Shown here in pieces: positions 25,956 to 34,130 of a stretch of 64,000 nucleotides of DNA. The stretch covers positions 62,001-126,000 of the forward strand of contig NZ_BDCH01000010.1 of assembly GCF_001613405.1 (NCBI RefSeq), read 5' to 3'. The stretch comes from Nocardia crassostreae. GTDB lineage: Bacteria; Actinomycetota; Actinomycetes; Mycobacteriales; Mycobacteriaceae. The notes beneath the pieces are model-generated. The model saw nothing but the letters and a program-made list of their open reading frames with translations, had not been told where the DNA came from and made no database searches. Position numbers and translations under genes: made by a program. Position 1 is the stretch's first letter. Every line of letters starts with the position of its first letter.

Positions 25956-26863
25956 CCGCCGCACCCGCCGCCGCACCCGCCGCCGCAGCTGCCGCCGCCT
26001 CCGCCGTCGCTGCCGCCGGTGGAGCAGCTGCTGCCGCCCGAGCCGCCGTCACTGGTGGCCACGGTATTGGTGGCGTCGGCGAGTTCGGGATCGACCGCCC
26101 ACAGCACCTGTGCGCCGAAGAGCGCGACGGCCAGGGGCACGGTGCCGGGGCCGTAGGCGCCGTAGGCGGGGGAGTTGCGGGGTTCGAGGTAGCCGTAGCG
26201 CTGGCGGGATTCCTCGAGGGTGGCGCGGCCGCGCGGTGTCAGGCGCGGTGAATAGGTCACCAGGCGCAAACAGATGAGCAGCGCGAACATGGCGAGGATC
26301 AGCCAGATGATCGGCTGGTTGTTCTCCAGGCCCGCATAGACCCGCAGGCCGCCGAGCAGCAGTGCGACCACCGGAATCGCCGCGAGGTACAGGGCTTTTC
26401 GCTCTTGCCGTCCGAACAGGTAGCCGCGCTCGCTCAGTACGATCCGCAGCGCGTCCACCGGACCTTTCACGGCCGTGGACAGGGCGGGCACCTTCCGGTC
26501 GTCGGAGGTGTAGAGCCGCTCGTACAGCTGCCGGGAGAGCTGGTCCAGTGCTCGTTCGTCCACGGCGCGCGGTCCGATCGGACCGCCGGAGGGGCCGATG
26601 AGCCGATGCTCGCGCAGTTGTGCGAGACCGACCAGGACCGGACGGCGGTCGTCGACCAGCATGGCCGTCTCGACCGGATACAGCGGATGGTCCGGCCGAT
26701 CCGGGCCGCCGCTCTCGCGAATGATCCTGGCGCGCTGGAGCAGTCCGTAGGTGACCGCGGCGACCCCGGTCAGGATGTAGGCCCAGAGGAACGCTTCGCT
26801 CGGAATTCCCCAGGTGTCGGCGGCAAGGAGTGCGGCCGCGGCCGGGGAGGTCCAGGTGACCAT
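25952..26863 (-). CDS. TIGR04222-type membrane protein with C-terminal Cys/Gly tail
   Basis: A 303-residue protein with a membrane segment near the N-terminus (AYILTGVAAVTYGLL), a soluble middle (LDQLSRQLYERL, LTPRGRATLEE), a pair of central membrane segments (ALYLAAIPVVALLLGG, IIWLILAMFALLICL) and a further one (TVPLAVALFGAQVLW). The last 35 residues are Gly/Ser with Cys280, Cys293, Cys297 and Cys301, ending SCGGGCGGGCGG. This matches the TIGR04222 family, whose members sit beside DUF692 genes. First gene of a run coupled by 4-bp overlaps to the enzyme and its partner. I infer that the tail is the substrate that the enzyme modifies. Confidence 0.85.
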   Translation of the reverse strand: MVTWTSPAAAALLAADTWGIPSEAFLWAYILTGVAAVTYGLLQRARIIRESGGPDRPDHPLYPVETAMLVDDRRPVLVGLAQLREHRLIGPSGGPIGPRAVDERALDQLSRQLYERLYTSDDRKVPALSTAVKGPVDALRIVLSERGYLFGRQERKALYLAAIPVVALLLGGLRVYAGLENNQPIIWLILAMFALLICLRLVTYSPRLTPRGRATLEESRQRYGYLEPRNSPAYGAYGPGTVPLAVALFGAQVLWAVDPELADATNTVATSDGGSGGSSCSTGGSDGGGGGSCGGGCGGGCGG

Positions 26864-26970
26864 AGGCGATTCCCCCCTCGGGAGTCGTCTGGAAAGTCGA
26901 TCACCTCGAGTATCGCGCGCGTGGGGATGGGTGTGAACAAGGGAATTTTCCAGATGGCTAGCCTGGGTCG

Positions 26971-27939
26971 GTGCGATTGCTCCGCAAGTTCTATATCGAC
27001 GGATTCATCCTGTCGATTCTCGCCACCGTGGCCGTGGCCAGCGTCTTTCCGGCGCGCGGCGACGCCGCGACGGTTGTGGACTGGCTGACGAAGATCGCTA
27101 TCGCTTTGCTGTTCCTGCTGTACGGCGCGCGCCTGCATCCACAGGAGGCGCTCGCCGGTTTGAAGCATTGGCGGCTGCACGTGGTGGTGCTGGCCTGTAC
27201 CTTCGTGCTCTTCCCGCTGCTCGGGTTGGCCGCGCATGTGCTGGCGCCCGCGGTGCTGACCGAGGATCTCTATACCGGCCTGCTTTTTCTGTGCCTGGTG
27301 CCCTCCACGGTGCAGTCCTCCATCGCCTTCACCTCGATCGCCAAAGGCAATGTGGTGGGCGCGATCGTCAGCGCCACACTGTCCAACCTGCTGGGCGTGT
27401 TCCTCACCCCGGCGCTGGTGATCCTGTTGATGAACACCACCGGACAGGCGAAGGTCGACCCGTCCGCGATCGTCGATATCGTGCTGCAACTGCTGGTGCC
27501 GTTCTTCCTCGGCCAGTTGATCCGCCCCAAGGTCGAAGGGTTGCTGGCGAAGTACGCCGAGCCGACGAAACTGGTGGACCGCGGCTCGATCCTGCTGGCG
27601 GTCTACAGCGCCTTCAGCGCGGGCATGGTCGAGGGCATCTGGCATACGTTGTCGCCCTGGCGGATTCTGCTGCTGGCCGCGGTGTGCGCCGCGCTACTGG
27701 CGCTGGTGCTCACCGCCACCGCGCTGGCCGGGCGGCTGGCCGGTTTCGACCGCGGCGATCGGATCGTGGTGGTGTTCTGTGGTTCCAAGAAGAGCCTGGC
27801 CACCGGTCTGCCCATGGCCACGGTGTTGTTCGCCGCCTCCCCGGTCGGCCTGATCGTGCTGCCGCTCATGATCTTCCATCAGATTCAGCTGATCACCTGT
27901 GCGGCGCTCGCACAACGCTGGGCTCGGACCGCACCGTGA
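26971..27939 (+). CDS. Bile-acid:sodium symporter-family transporter
   Basis: A 322-residue membrane protein with about ten hydrophobic segments in the bile-acid/Na+ symporter-like (SBF) family. Typical pieces are LLFLLYGARLHPQEALAGL, LFLCLVPSTVQSSIAFTSIA, ATLSNLLGVFLTPAL and FCGSKKSLATGLPMA. Bacterial members carry organic acids or sulfonates; the substrate is not readable here. GTG 26971 is the start. The gene is divergent from the TIGR04222 gene (107-base spacer). Its last 47 bases overlap the 3' end of the aminotransferase gene on the opposite strand. Confidence 0.88.
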   Translation: MRLLRKFYIDGFILSILATVAVASVFPARGDAATVVDWLTKIAIALLFLLYGARLHPQEALAGLKHWRLHVVVLACTFVLFPLLGLAAHVLAPAVLTEDLYTGLLFLCLVPSTVQSSIAFTSIAKGNVVGAIVSATLSNLLGVFLTPALVILLMNTTGQAKVDPSAIVDIVLQLLVPFFLGQLIRPKVEGLLAKYAEPTKLVDRGSILLAVYSAFSAGMVEGIWHTLSPWRILLLAAVCAALLALVLTATALAGRLAGFDRGDRIVVVFCGSKKSLATGLPMATVLFAASPVGLIVLPLMIFHQIQLITCAALAQRWARTAP

Positions 27940-28981
27940 GCGCCGAGTCGCGGCTGTCGTCGCGGCGCAGCGGATGCACATTCGGCGTCGGCCGCGCGCC
28001 CAGGGCCCGCAGCACCGCCCGTCCGGCCGCCGGATCGCCGACCGCGATGCGGGCGCTGCCGTCCGGATAGCGCTTGGCCAGGATCCCGGCGCGGGCCAGC
28101 GCCGGTGCGATATCGCGACCGGGCAGGTACAGGAAGTTGCCGCTGCTGCGCGGCACTCGGATACCACTGCGGCGCAGGGCCGTTCGCAGCAGCTCCCGTT
28201 CGGTGGTGATGCGCAGGATGCGCTCGCCCAGCTCGGCCTGCGCCGCGTACGAGGCGGCCACCGCGGTCACGGCGCTGCTGGGCACCCCGAAGGGCAGTTG
28301 CAGCCGCTGTACCCGCGCCGCGATCGCCGCCGCGCCGAAGGCGTAGCCGATGCGCAATCCGGCCAGGCCGTACGCCTTGGAGAAGGTGCGCAGCACCACC
28401 ACGTTCGGATGCCTGTCCACCAGCTCCAGCACGTCGAGAGTGGCCGCAGCACTGAGGAATTCGACGTAGGCCTCGTCCAGGATCACCGGCACGGACGCCG
28501 GTACGGCGCACAGGAACGCCTTGAGTTCACTGGCCGGGATGACGGTTCCGGTCGGATTGTGCGGGCGGCACACCGCCACCAGCCCGGTGCGCTCGTCCAC
28601 CGCCGCCGCCATGGCCCACAGATCCTGGCGCCCGCGCGTATCGAGCGGCACCGGCACGGGCGTCAACCCGATCATTCCGGCCATGATCGGATATCCGTCG
28701 AAAGTCGGTGCGGCATAGACGAACGGGGATCCGGGCGCGGCCAGCGTCTGCATGATCTGCATGGCCACCCCGGTCGCCCCGGATCCGACCACCACCTGCG
28801 CGGCCCGTACCCCGACATGATCGGCGATCAGCCGCGGCAGCAGCGTGGGCAGGAACTCCGGATACCGGTTCGCCCGCAGCATGCAGTCCTCCAGCGCGGC
28901 GCGCACGGAAGGCAGTGGCGGAAACGGATTCTCGCTCAGACTCAGGTCATAGGAGACCGTATCCACCCACGGCTCGCTCAT
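27893..28981 (-). CDS. PLP-dependent aminotransferase, HisC-like (class I/II)
   Basis: A 362-residue fold-type I aminotransferase. The PLP lysine is in RTFSKAYGLAGLRIGY, the phosphate/pyridine contacts are in GSGATGVAMQ and CRPHNPTGT, and the Asp is in VILDEAYVEF. These resemble histidinol-phosphate aminotransferase, but the gene lies in a small biosynthetic operon, not with his genes. ATG 28981 overlaps the stop of the KAS III gene (ATGA). It is the last gene of the four-gene operon and probably installs an amino group on the ketone made by its partners; the substrate is unknown. Confidence 0.88.
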   Translation of the reverse strand: MSEPWVDTVSYDLSLSENPFPPLPSVRAALEDCMLRANRYPEFLPTLLPRLIADHVGVRAAQVVVGSGATGVAMQIMQTLAAPGSPFVYAAPTFDGYPIMAGMIGLTPVPVPLDTRGRQDLWAMAAAVDERTGLVAVCRPHNPTGTVIPASELKAFLCAVPASVPVILDEAYVEFLSAAATLDVLELVDRHPNVVVLRTFSKAYGLAGLRIGYAFGAAAIAARVQRLQLPFGVPSSAVTAVAASYAAQAELGERILRITTERELLRTALRRSGIRVPRSSGNFLYLPGRDIAPALARAGILAKRYPDGSARIAVGDPAAGRAVLRALGARPTPNVHPLRRDDSRDSALTVRSEPSVVRAPHR

Positions 28982-30018
28982 CGCGCCGCTCCCCAGCGCA
29001 CCGCCGCGGCGCCCGCGAAATCCCCGGCGTGCGCGAAGGCCGCCATGAGCACCACCGAACCATTGCGCAGCCGCCCCGCCGAGTTCTCGGCGTCCAGGGT
29101 GACGGGAATGCCCGCGGCGAACAGGTTTCCGCACCGGTCGAAGGTGTCGGGATGCCGTTCGGCGGGCAGTTCCAGGGCGTCGTTCCAATTGCGCAGGAAC
29201 AGCCGATTGGGCTGATTGGTGACGAAGGTGTCGATATCGCGCCCCTTCACCCCGATGCGCTCGCACACCGCCAGGGCCACCTCCGGCACCAGGCGATTAC
29301 CCCGGGTGAACACCTTGGCGACCTTGGACTCGGTGAAGGTGACGCACCCCTGGCCCTCGCCCGGCTCCCAATACCTGCGCTCCGAGCCGGTGCTGAAGTC
29401 CATATCCCCGGCGAACTCCGGATAGGTGCGGCATTCGATATCGAGAATGGGCGCGCTGTTGTCCTTCACCAGCAGACCGACGCCGCAGCCGTCCCCGGGC
29501 ACCGGGGCCTGCGCCAGCTTGCGGATATCGGGCTGGGTGAACACGGTGCCGGCGCAATTCTGGGTGGCGGCAATGAGAGCGGTGCGCGCACCGGTGGTCT
29601 GCAGAATGGTCCGCGCCAGCCACATCATGTGCACGAAGGCCGCGCACCCGCCATTGTGCACATCGAATACCCAGCCCGGCCGCATACCGAGCCGTCGCGC
29701 CACCTCCGGGCCCGGCCCCAGCGCCGGATTGTCCGGTAGCTGCGTATGCGTCAGCAGCACATCGATATTCGAGATCATTGCCGACCCATGGCGTTCGATC
29801 AGCGGAGCGACGGCCCGCTCCACCATGTCCACGGCCGTCTCACCCCGCGCGACATGGTGCCGCGCCTTCGGCGCGCGGAACATGACATTCTTGGCCATCC
29901 GCCCGGAGCGGGAGAACTGGGTGAAGTACTCGGTGCCGACCGGTTCTCCGGGGAGGTAACCGGTGACATCGACCAGGCTGACAGGCGGCGTCCGCAGGGC
30001 GGGATCGGTGAAGTCCAT
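28978..30018 (-). CDS. 3-oxoacyl-ACP synthase III-family protein with altered active site
   Basis: A 346-residue thiolase-fold protein of the KAS III (FabH) family. The nucleophile Cys125 is present in FDVHNGGCAAFVH. The catalytic Asn (Asn298) is in CGNLFAAGIP. The position of the usual HQxN motif reads NQPN (Asn268), so the catalytic His is replaced. Such changes occur in KAS III relatives that transfer acyl groups without decarboxylative condensation. It starts at ATG 30018, 10 bases after the SRPBCC stop, and is coupled to the aminotransferase. It likely joins or transfers an acyl chain in the pathway encoded by this operon. Confidence 0.85.
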   Translation of the reverse strand: MDFTDPALRTPPVSLVDVTGYLPGEPVGTEYFTQFSRSGRMAKNVMFRAPKARHHVARGETAVDMVERAVAPLIERHGSAMISNIDVLLTHTQLPDNPALGPGPEVARRLGMRPGWVFDVHNGGCAAFVHMMWLARTILQTTGARTALIAATQNCAGTVFTQPDIRKLAQAPVPGDGCGVGLLVKDNSAPILDIECRTYPEFAGDMDFSTGSERRYWEPGEGQGCVTFTESKVAKVFTRGNRLVPEVALAVCERIGVKGRDIDTFVTNQPNRLFLRNWNDALELPAERHPDTFDRCGNLFAAGIPVTLDAENSAGRLRNGSVVLMAAFAHAGDFAGAAAVRWGAAR

Positions 30019-30028
30019 GGCACACCGC

Positions 30029-30685
30029 TCATTTCATCCAGGCGGGGGTGATGGGCAGGCCGTGCGCCACCCGGTACTCGGCGATCGCCTTGAGATTGTC
30101 CAACTCCAGTTGATGTCCGGCGGAGAACATCTCCCAGAAATCCCCGACCCACACCTTGCGTTTCTCGGGTGCGGTGTCCGCGTAGGGATTCCGGTCGTAG
30201 AACGGGTGATGGCAGTTGGTCCACAGCACCACCGACCCGGGCTTGTCGAACACCACCTGCGCGTCCACCACCCGCAGCAGGTAGATCATCCACAGGTGCT
30301 CGCCCTGATCCCAGGCGCAGTGATAATCCACCGTCATGGCCTGTGGATTGGTGACGGTGCGGGTGTAGATGCGGGTGCTGTCGCCCAGCCGGTCATACGA
30401 TATCCACAGCCCCGGCTCCTCGGTTTCGGTGAATCCGCGCAGGCTGTAGGTCCATTCCTCCAGGCACCGGGTATCGCTCAGATAGTCGTACAGCTCCCGT
30501 GGCGGCGCGTCGATATAGCCCTGCACCGTGCAGTATTCGCCGAATATCTGCTCGTGCGGATACACCGATCGCAGCATGTCGAGAATGATCGGGGTGGTGG
30601 CCTCGCGGTCGGAATTCTCGATGCGCAGCACGCCGGGAATGACTTCGGGTATGTCGCTGAGTGCGGGCAGGGCGCTGGTGGTCAC
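30029..30685 (-). CDS. SRPBCC-family protein
   Basis: A 218-residue START/Bet v1-like (SRPBCC) protein, a hydrophobic-cavity fold used in aromatases, cyclases and lipid carriers. Typical stretches are GYIDAPPRELYDYLSDTRCLEEWTYSLRGF, quoted in part as PPRELYDYLSD, then WISYDRLGDSTRIYTRTV and VVLWTNCHHPFYDRNPY. GTG 30685 follows GGAG and overlaps the stop of the ThDP-enzyme gene (GTGA). In this operon it may cyclise, dehydrate or hold the intermediate made by the ThDP enzyme and the KAS III protein. Confidence 0.8.
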   Translation of the reverse strand: MTTSALPALSDIPEVIPGVLRIENSDREATTPIILDMLRSVYPHEQIFGEYCTVQGYIDAPPRELYDYLSDTRCLEEWTYSLRGFTETEEPGLWISYDRLGDSTRIYTRTVTNPQAMTVDYHCAWDQGEHLWMIYLLRVVDAQVVFDKPGSVVLWTNCHHPFYDRNPYADTAPEKRKVWVGDFWEMFSAGHQLELDNLKAIAEYRVAHGLPITPAWMK

Positions 30686-32388
30686 GGTTTTCTCCTGGGT
30701 GCCGTCAGGAACGGCGTGAAGGGCGGGATTTCGTCGGGATCGCAGTCGACGGCGATGAAGGACGGTCCGGAGCGGCCGCGGCAGTGCCGCAGCCCTGCGG
30801 CGAGTCCGGCCGGGGTGGTGGGTGCGTGCGTGCACAGATCCGGGAACATGGCGGCCATACCGGCGCCAGGATACGCCGGTCGGAACCTGTTGAAGCTGTA
30901 GCGGTCTCCATAGTACAGCTGTTCGCGCGTAATGCACATGGCGTGTGCGTTGTTGTTGAGCACCACGAAGGTGATGGGCAGCCGATACTCGACGGCGGTG
31001 TGGATCTCCATGCCGTGCATGAAGAACGAGCCGTCCCCGGCGATCACGAAGGTGCGCCGGATGCTCCCGTCGCCGCGCCGCCCGCGGGCGAAGGCCGATC
31101 CGATGCCCGCGCCGAACGCGTACCCCATCCCGCCCATGCCCAGCGCGACGGTGAACCGCCCGCCGCGCGGCAGCCGCAGATGATGCACCACGGCGGCCCC
31201 CGTATTCCCGGCGTCGGCGAAGACATCGGCCCCGTCGGGCAGCGCCGCGTTGACGGTCTCCACCACCTCCCGGTACCGCAGTCCGGGTCCGTCCGAGGGC
31301 GGCACCGTGATGGGCGTGAGCATCCGGCCGCGCCGCGAATCCGCCGCCGTGAGCGGAGCCCACCGCGTACTCGTCTCGGATGTCGTTGCCGGACGGGACA
31401 ATTCGGTGCCCAGCTCATCGAGCGTGAGCGCCAGATCGCTGCTGCGCACATGCGCCGACGGCAGGAACGGCGGATCGGCTTCGACGCTGGCCAGGGCTAC
31501 GCCCGCGAGCACCTCGTCCAGTCCGGCCCGCGCGGTGACCGGCATGCGGGTGCCGATCAGCAGGCACAGCGCCGCATTGTGCAGCGCGTCCGCCAGTTCG
31601 GGATGCCCCATGCTGCCCGCGACGCCGCAGAATCCCGGATCACCGTGGTGGTACACGTCCTTGGCCTCCGGGGCCACGCCCACCGCCGCGTCCAGCAGCG
31701 CCGCCACCCGGGCCAGCTGTGCCCGGGCGTCGTCGCGGGCGATCTGATCCCCGGCGATGATCACCACCTTCCCGGTGGCCCGCGCCGCCCGCACCGCGTG
31801 CACGACCCGCCACAACCGGCGGTAGCCGCGGGCGGGCGGCGTGAACGGGGGTGCGACCAGATCGGCCTGCTGAACGTCATTGGGCAGCAACAGGACCGCG
31901 GGCCCGCCCCGGCGTGCGGCGGTCACGGCCCGGATCAGGTGCGCGGGCAGGTCGGCGGGCGCGGCGACGCGGGCGCAGTACCGCGCGATCGGCGTGAACA
32001 GCCGCACCGCGTCGAACGCGCCCGCCCGCCCGCTCGAATCCTGGAAGGCGCCCTTGCCTTCCAGGACCGTCGGCGGCTGCCCGACCAAAGCCAGCACCGG
32101 CACGCGCGAGGTGAAGGATTCGGCCAGCCCGGCCACCAGATTCATGGCGCCCCCGCCCGAGGTGGCGGCCACCACCCCGAATCCGGAGGTGGATCGCGCA
32201 TAGCCGTCGGCCATGGTCGCCGCCGAGAACTCGAGCTTGGCCACCACCGCCGTGATCAGGTCCCGATGGTCGAACGCGGTATCGTGGAGATCCTCGATAT
32301 TGGCGCCGTCCACGCCGAAGACGTGCCGCACGCCCAGTCCGTAGATGGCCTTTACGAGGTGGTCCACGACCCGTGTTCCGCTATGCAT
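30682..32388 (-). CDS. Thiamine-diphosphate-dependent enzyme (acetolactate-synthase-like)
   Basis: A 568-residue ThDP enzyme with the usual three domains. The activating Glu is Glu53 in KLEFSAATMADGYARS, the central domain follows, and the cofactor motif is GDGSFFMHGMEIHTA ending in LNNN. The set resembles pyruvate-using carboligases or decarboxylases. ATG 32388 (SD GGGAG) is preferred over an upstream extension. First gene of the four-gene operon, divergent from the EXLDI gene. Together with an aminotransferase and a KAS III relative, a carboligation or decarboxylation step that makes an aminoketone-like product is a reasonable guess, not shown by sequence. Confidence 0.85.
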   Translation of the reverse strand: MHSGTRVVDHLVKAIYGLGVRHVFGVDGANIEDLHDTAFDHRDLITAVVAKLEFSAATMADGYARSTSGFGVVAATSGGGAMNLVAGLAESFTSRVPVLALVGQPPTVLEGKGAFQDSSGRAGAFDAVRLFTPIARYCARVAAPADLPAHLIRAVTAARRGGPAVLLLPNDVQQADLVAPPFTPPARGYRRLWRVVHAVRAARATGKVVIIAGDQIARDDARAQLARVAALLDAAVGVAPEAKDVYHHGDPGFCGVAGSMGHPELADALHNAALCLLIGTRMPVTARAGLDEVLAGVALASVEADPPFLPSAHVRSSDLALTLDELGTELSRPATTSETSTRWAPLTAADSRRGRMLTPITVPPSDGPGLRYREVVETVNAALPDGADVFADAGNTGAAVVHHLRLPRGGRFTVALGMGGMGYAFGAGIGSAFARGRRGDGSIRRTFVIAGDGSFFMHGMEIHTAVEYRLPITFVVLNNNAHAMCITREQLYYGDRYSFNRFRPAYPGAGMAAMFPDLCTHAPTTPAGLAAGLRHCRGRSGPSFIAVDCDPDEIPPFTPFLTAPRRKP

Positions 32389-32511
32389 CGGCGCTCCCTT
32401 CGGTGGCTGGCACCGGATGCCCGAGTCTCGTACTCGGGATACGAACGCCGATAGCTGACGGTTCAATCAGCCGGTTGGGAGGGGATTCCGGACAGGGGCT
32501 TGCCATGTATG

Positions 32512-32527
32512 TATACGTCTACGTATA
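32512..32527. promoter_or_regulatory. Palindrome TATACGT-CT-ACGTATA before the EXLDI gene
   Basis: Two 7-base arms with a 2-base spacer, ending eight bases before the EXLDI start, in an AT-rich island within GC-rich DNA. This is the position of an operator that would control the EXLDI gene and possibly the divergent biosynthetic operon. Confidence 0.6.
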
Positions 32528-32535
32528 GTGGGATC

Positions 32536-33048
32536 ATGCCGAACAAGACGATTTACGTTTCCGATGAGGACACGAAGCTGTTCCAGCGGGCCCAAGAGCT
32601 GGTCGGCGGCAACCTTTCGGGCGCGATCGTAACGGCGCTGCGGCGTTTCATCGAGCTCGAGGAAGGCCGCCTGGAGGGTTACGACGAGGTAATCCTGAAG
32701 GTCGGTAAGGACGGCGTGCGGCAAGTTCGCTTCGCCGCCACTCTACTGGCCGAGTGGCACCATATGGGCGACGCGGCGAGCGAAGACATACGGGTGTACC
32801 GCACACGCAAAGGCGCGTACGCGGTGCACAGCCACATCTCGCGGTGGGACGAATTCCCCACCGACGGCTTCCTGAAGGACATCAAGAACTGGCGCCGCAT
32901 GCTCGGCGTCGGCGAACAGGATTGGGGCGACTTCGAACTCGAGGTCTTCGACAAGATCGAAGACCTGAAGGGCAAGATCCCGGACCAGCTGTACATCCGG
33001 GTCACCGATGCCGCTAATCATCCCCGCGTCGAGGATCTCGACATCTGA
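32536..33048 (+). CDS. EXLDI family protein
   Basis: A 170-residue protein ending in VEDLDI, the E-x-L-D-I terminal motif of the EXLDI family (TIGR04342). The N-terminus (NKTIYVSDEDTKLFQRAQ then LSGAIVTALRRFIELEEG) resembles a ribbon-helix-helix DNA-binding segment. The rest includes YDEVILKVGKDGVRQVRF, DIRVYRTRKGAYAVHS and GDFELEVFDKIEDLKGKIPDQLY. ATG 32536 follows a palindrome. It precedes a DrrA-like ATPase by 131 bases on the same strand. I infer an autoregulator of the exporter; the family role is not established to my knowledge. Confidence 0.8.
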   Translation: MPNKTIYVSDEDTKLFQRAQELVGGNLSGAIVTALRRFIELEEGRLEGYDEVILKVGKDGVRQVRFAATLLAEWHHMGDAASEDIRVYRTRKGAYAVHSHISRWDEFPTDGFLKDIKNWRRMLGVGEQDWGDFELEVFDKIEDLKGKIPDQLYIRVTDAANHPRVEDLDI

Positions 33049-33144
33049 TCCGAGCCCCGGCATCTGATTCGAAAACAACTGTTACACAACTGAAGAGGTA
33101 AGACGCTTTTGTCCGACGCCTCGCGGGCACGGTTTAGATGACGC

Positions 33145-33158
33145 ATGCATTCATGCAT
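33145..33158. promoter_or_regulatory. ATGCAT-TC-ATGCAT element before the exporter
   Basis: Two ATGCAT palindromes with a 2-base spacer, 21 bases before the ABC ATPase start in an AT-rich spacer. Layout (short AT-rich palindrome, 2-base spacer) parallels the element before the EXLDI gene, suggesting an operator for the exporter. Confidence 0.45.
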
Positions 33159-33179
33159 ATCAATTTATGATAGGGACTC

Positions 33180-34130
33180 ATGTTGTACAACGAGCAACCG
33201 GCGGCCATTTCCGTCGCGGGCCTGTGCAAATCCTTCGGTGAGCACATCGTGCTCGACTGCATCGATTTCAAGGTCGCGGAGGGCAGCATCTTCGCGCTGC
33301 TCGGCCCGAACGGCGCCGGTAAGACCACCACGGTGCAGATCCTGTCCACGCTGCTGCACGCCGACGGCGGCGAAATCGCCGTCGGCGGTTACGATCTCGC
33401 CACCCAACCGGCGGGCGTGCGCTCGGCCATCGGCGTGACCGGGCAGTTCTCCGCGGTCGACGAACTGCTCACCGCCCGCGAGGACCTCATCCTCATGGGC
33501 GATCTGCACCATCTGCCGCGCAACGAGAGCGTGCGCATCGCCGACGAACTACTGGAACGCTTCGATCTGGTGGAGGCCGCCGACAAACTGGCCAATACCT
33601 TCTCCGGCGGTATGACCCGTCGTCTGGATCTGGCCATGACCCTGGTCGGCGATCCGCGCATCATCTTCCTGGACGAGCCGACCGTGGGCCTGGACCCGCG
33701 CAGCCGCCGCGTCATGTGGGACATCATCCGCGATCTGGTCGCGGGCGGCGTCACCATCTTCCTCACCACCCAGTACCTGGAAGAGGCCGATCAGCTGGCC
33801 GATCAGATCGCCGTGCTGTACCAGGGCCGCATCGTCGCCCAGGGCACCGCCGATCAGCTCAAGCGGCTGGTCCCCGGCGGCTACATCAAGCTCGACTTCG
33901 CCGACCGCGACCAACTCGAAGCCGCCGCACGGGCATTCGGCGACGCCACCCAGGCCAATGGCGATCTGACCCTGGCCATCCCCAGCGACGGCGCGGTGAA
34001 GTCGGTGCGCGCGGTCCTGGACCGGCTCGACGAGATCCGCGTCGAGGCCGAAGGCCTGTCCGTGCACACCCCCGATCTCGACGACGTCTTCCTCGCCCTC
34101 ACCGGCGGCTACGCGAAGGAGAACGCGTAA
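33180..34130 (+). CDS. DrrA-like ABC exporter ATP-binding protein
   Basis: A 316-residue ATPase of the daunorubicin-resistance (DrrA) type. Motifs are Walker A GPNGAGKTT, signature FSGGMTRRLDLA, Walker B IIFLDEPTVGLDPRSRR and the C-terminal DrrA-type domain (VHTPDLDDVFLALTG). It powers export with the permease gene that overlaps its stop by one base (TAATG). The EXLDI gene upstream and the neighbouring biosynthetic operon suggest export of a small molecule, possibly the operon's product. ATG 33180 has a weak TAGGGA upstream. Confidence 0.93.
   Translation: MLYNEQPAAISVAGLCKSFGEHIVLDCIDFKVAEGSIFALLGPNGAGKTTTVQILSTLLHADGGEIAVGGYDLATQPAGVRSAIGVTGQFSAVDELLTAREDLILMGDLHHLPRNESVRIADELLERFDLVEAADKLANTFSGGMTRRLDLAMTLVGDPRIIFLDEPTVGLDPRSRRVMWDIIRDLVAGGVTIFLTTQYLEEADQLADQIAVLYQGRIVAQGTADQLKRLVPGGYIKLDFADRDQLEAAARAFGDATQANGDLTLAIPSDGAVKSVRAVLDRLDEIRVEAEGLSVHTPDLDDVFLALTGGYAKENA

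Noticed and set aside
30661-32454. Long plus-strand frame opposite the ThDP enzyme
   Set aside because: Arg/His/Gly-rich shadow without motifs; the ThDP enzyme has all cofactor motifs.
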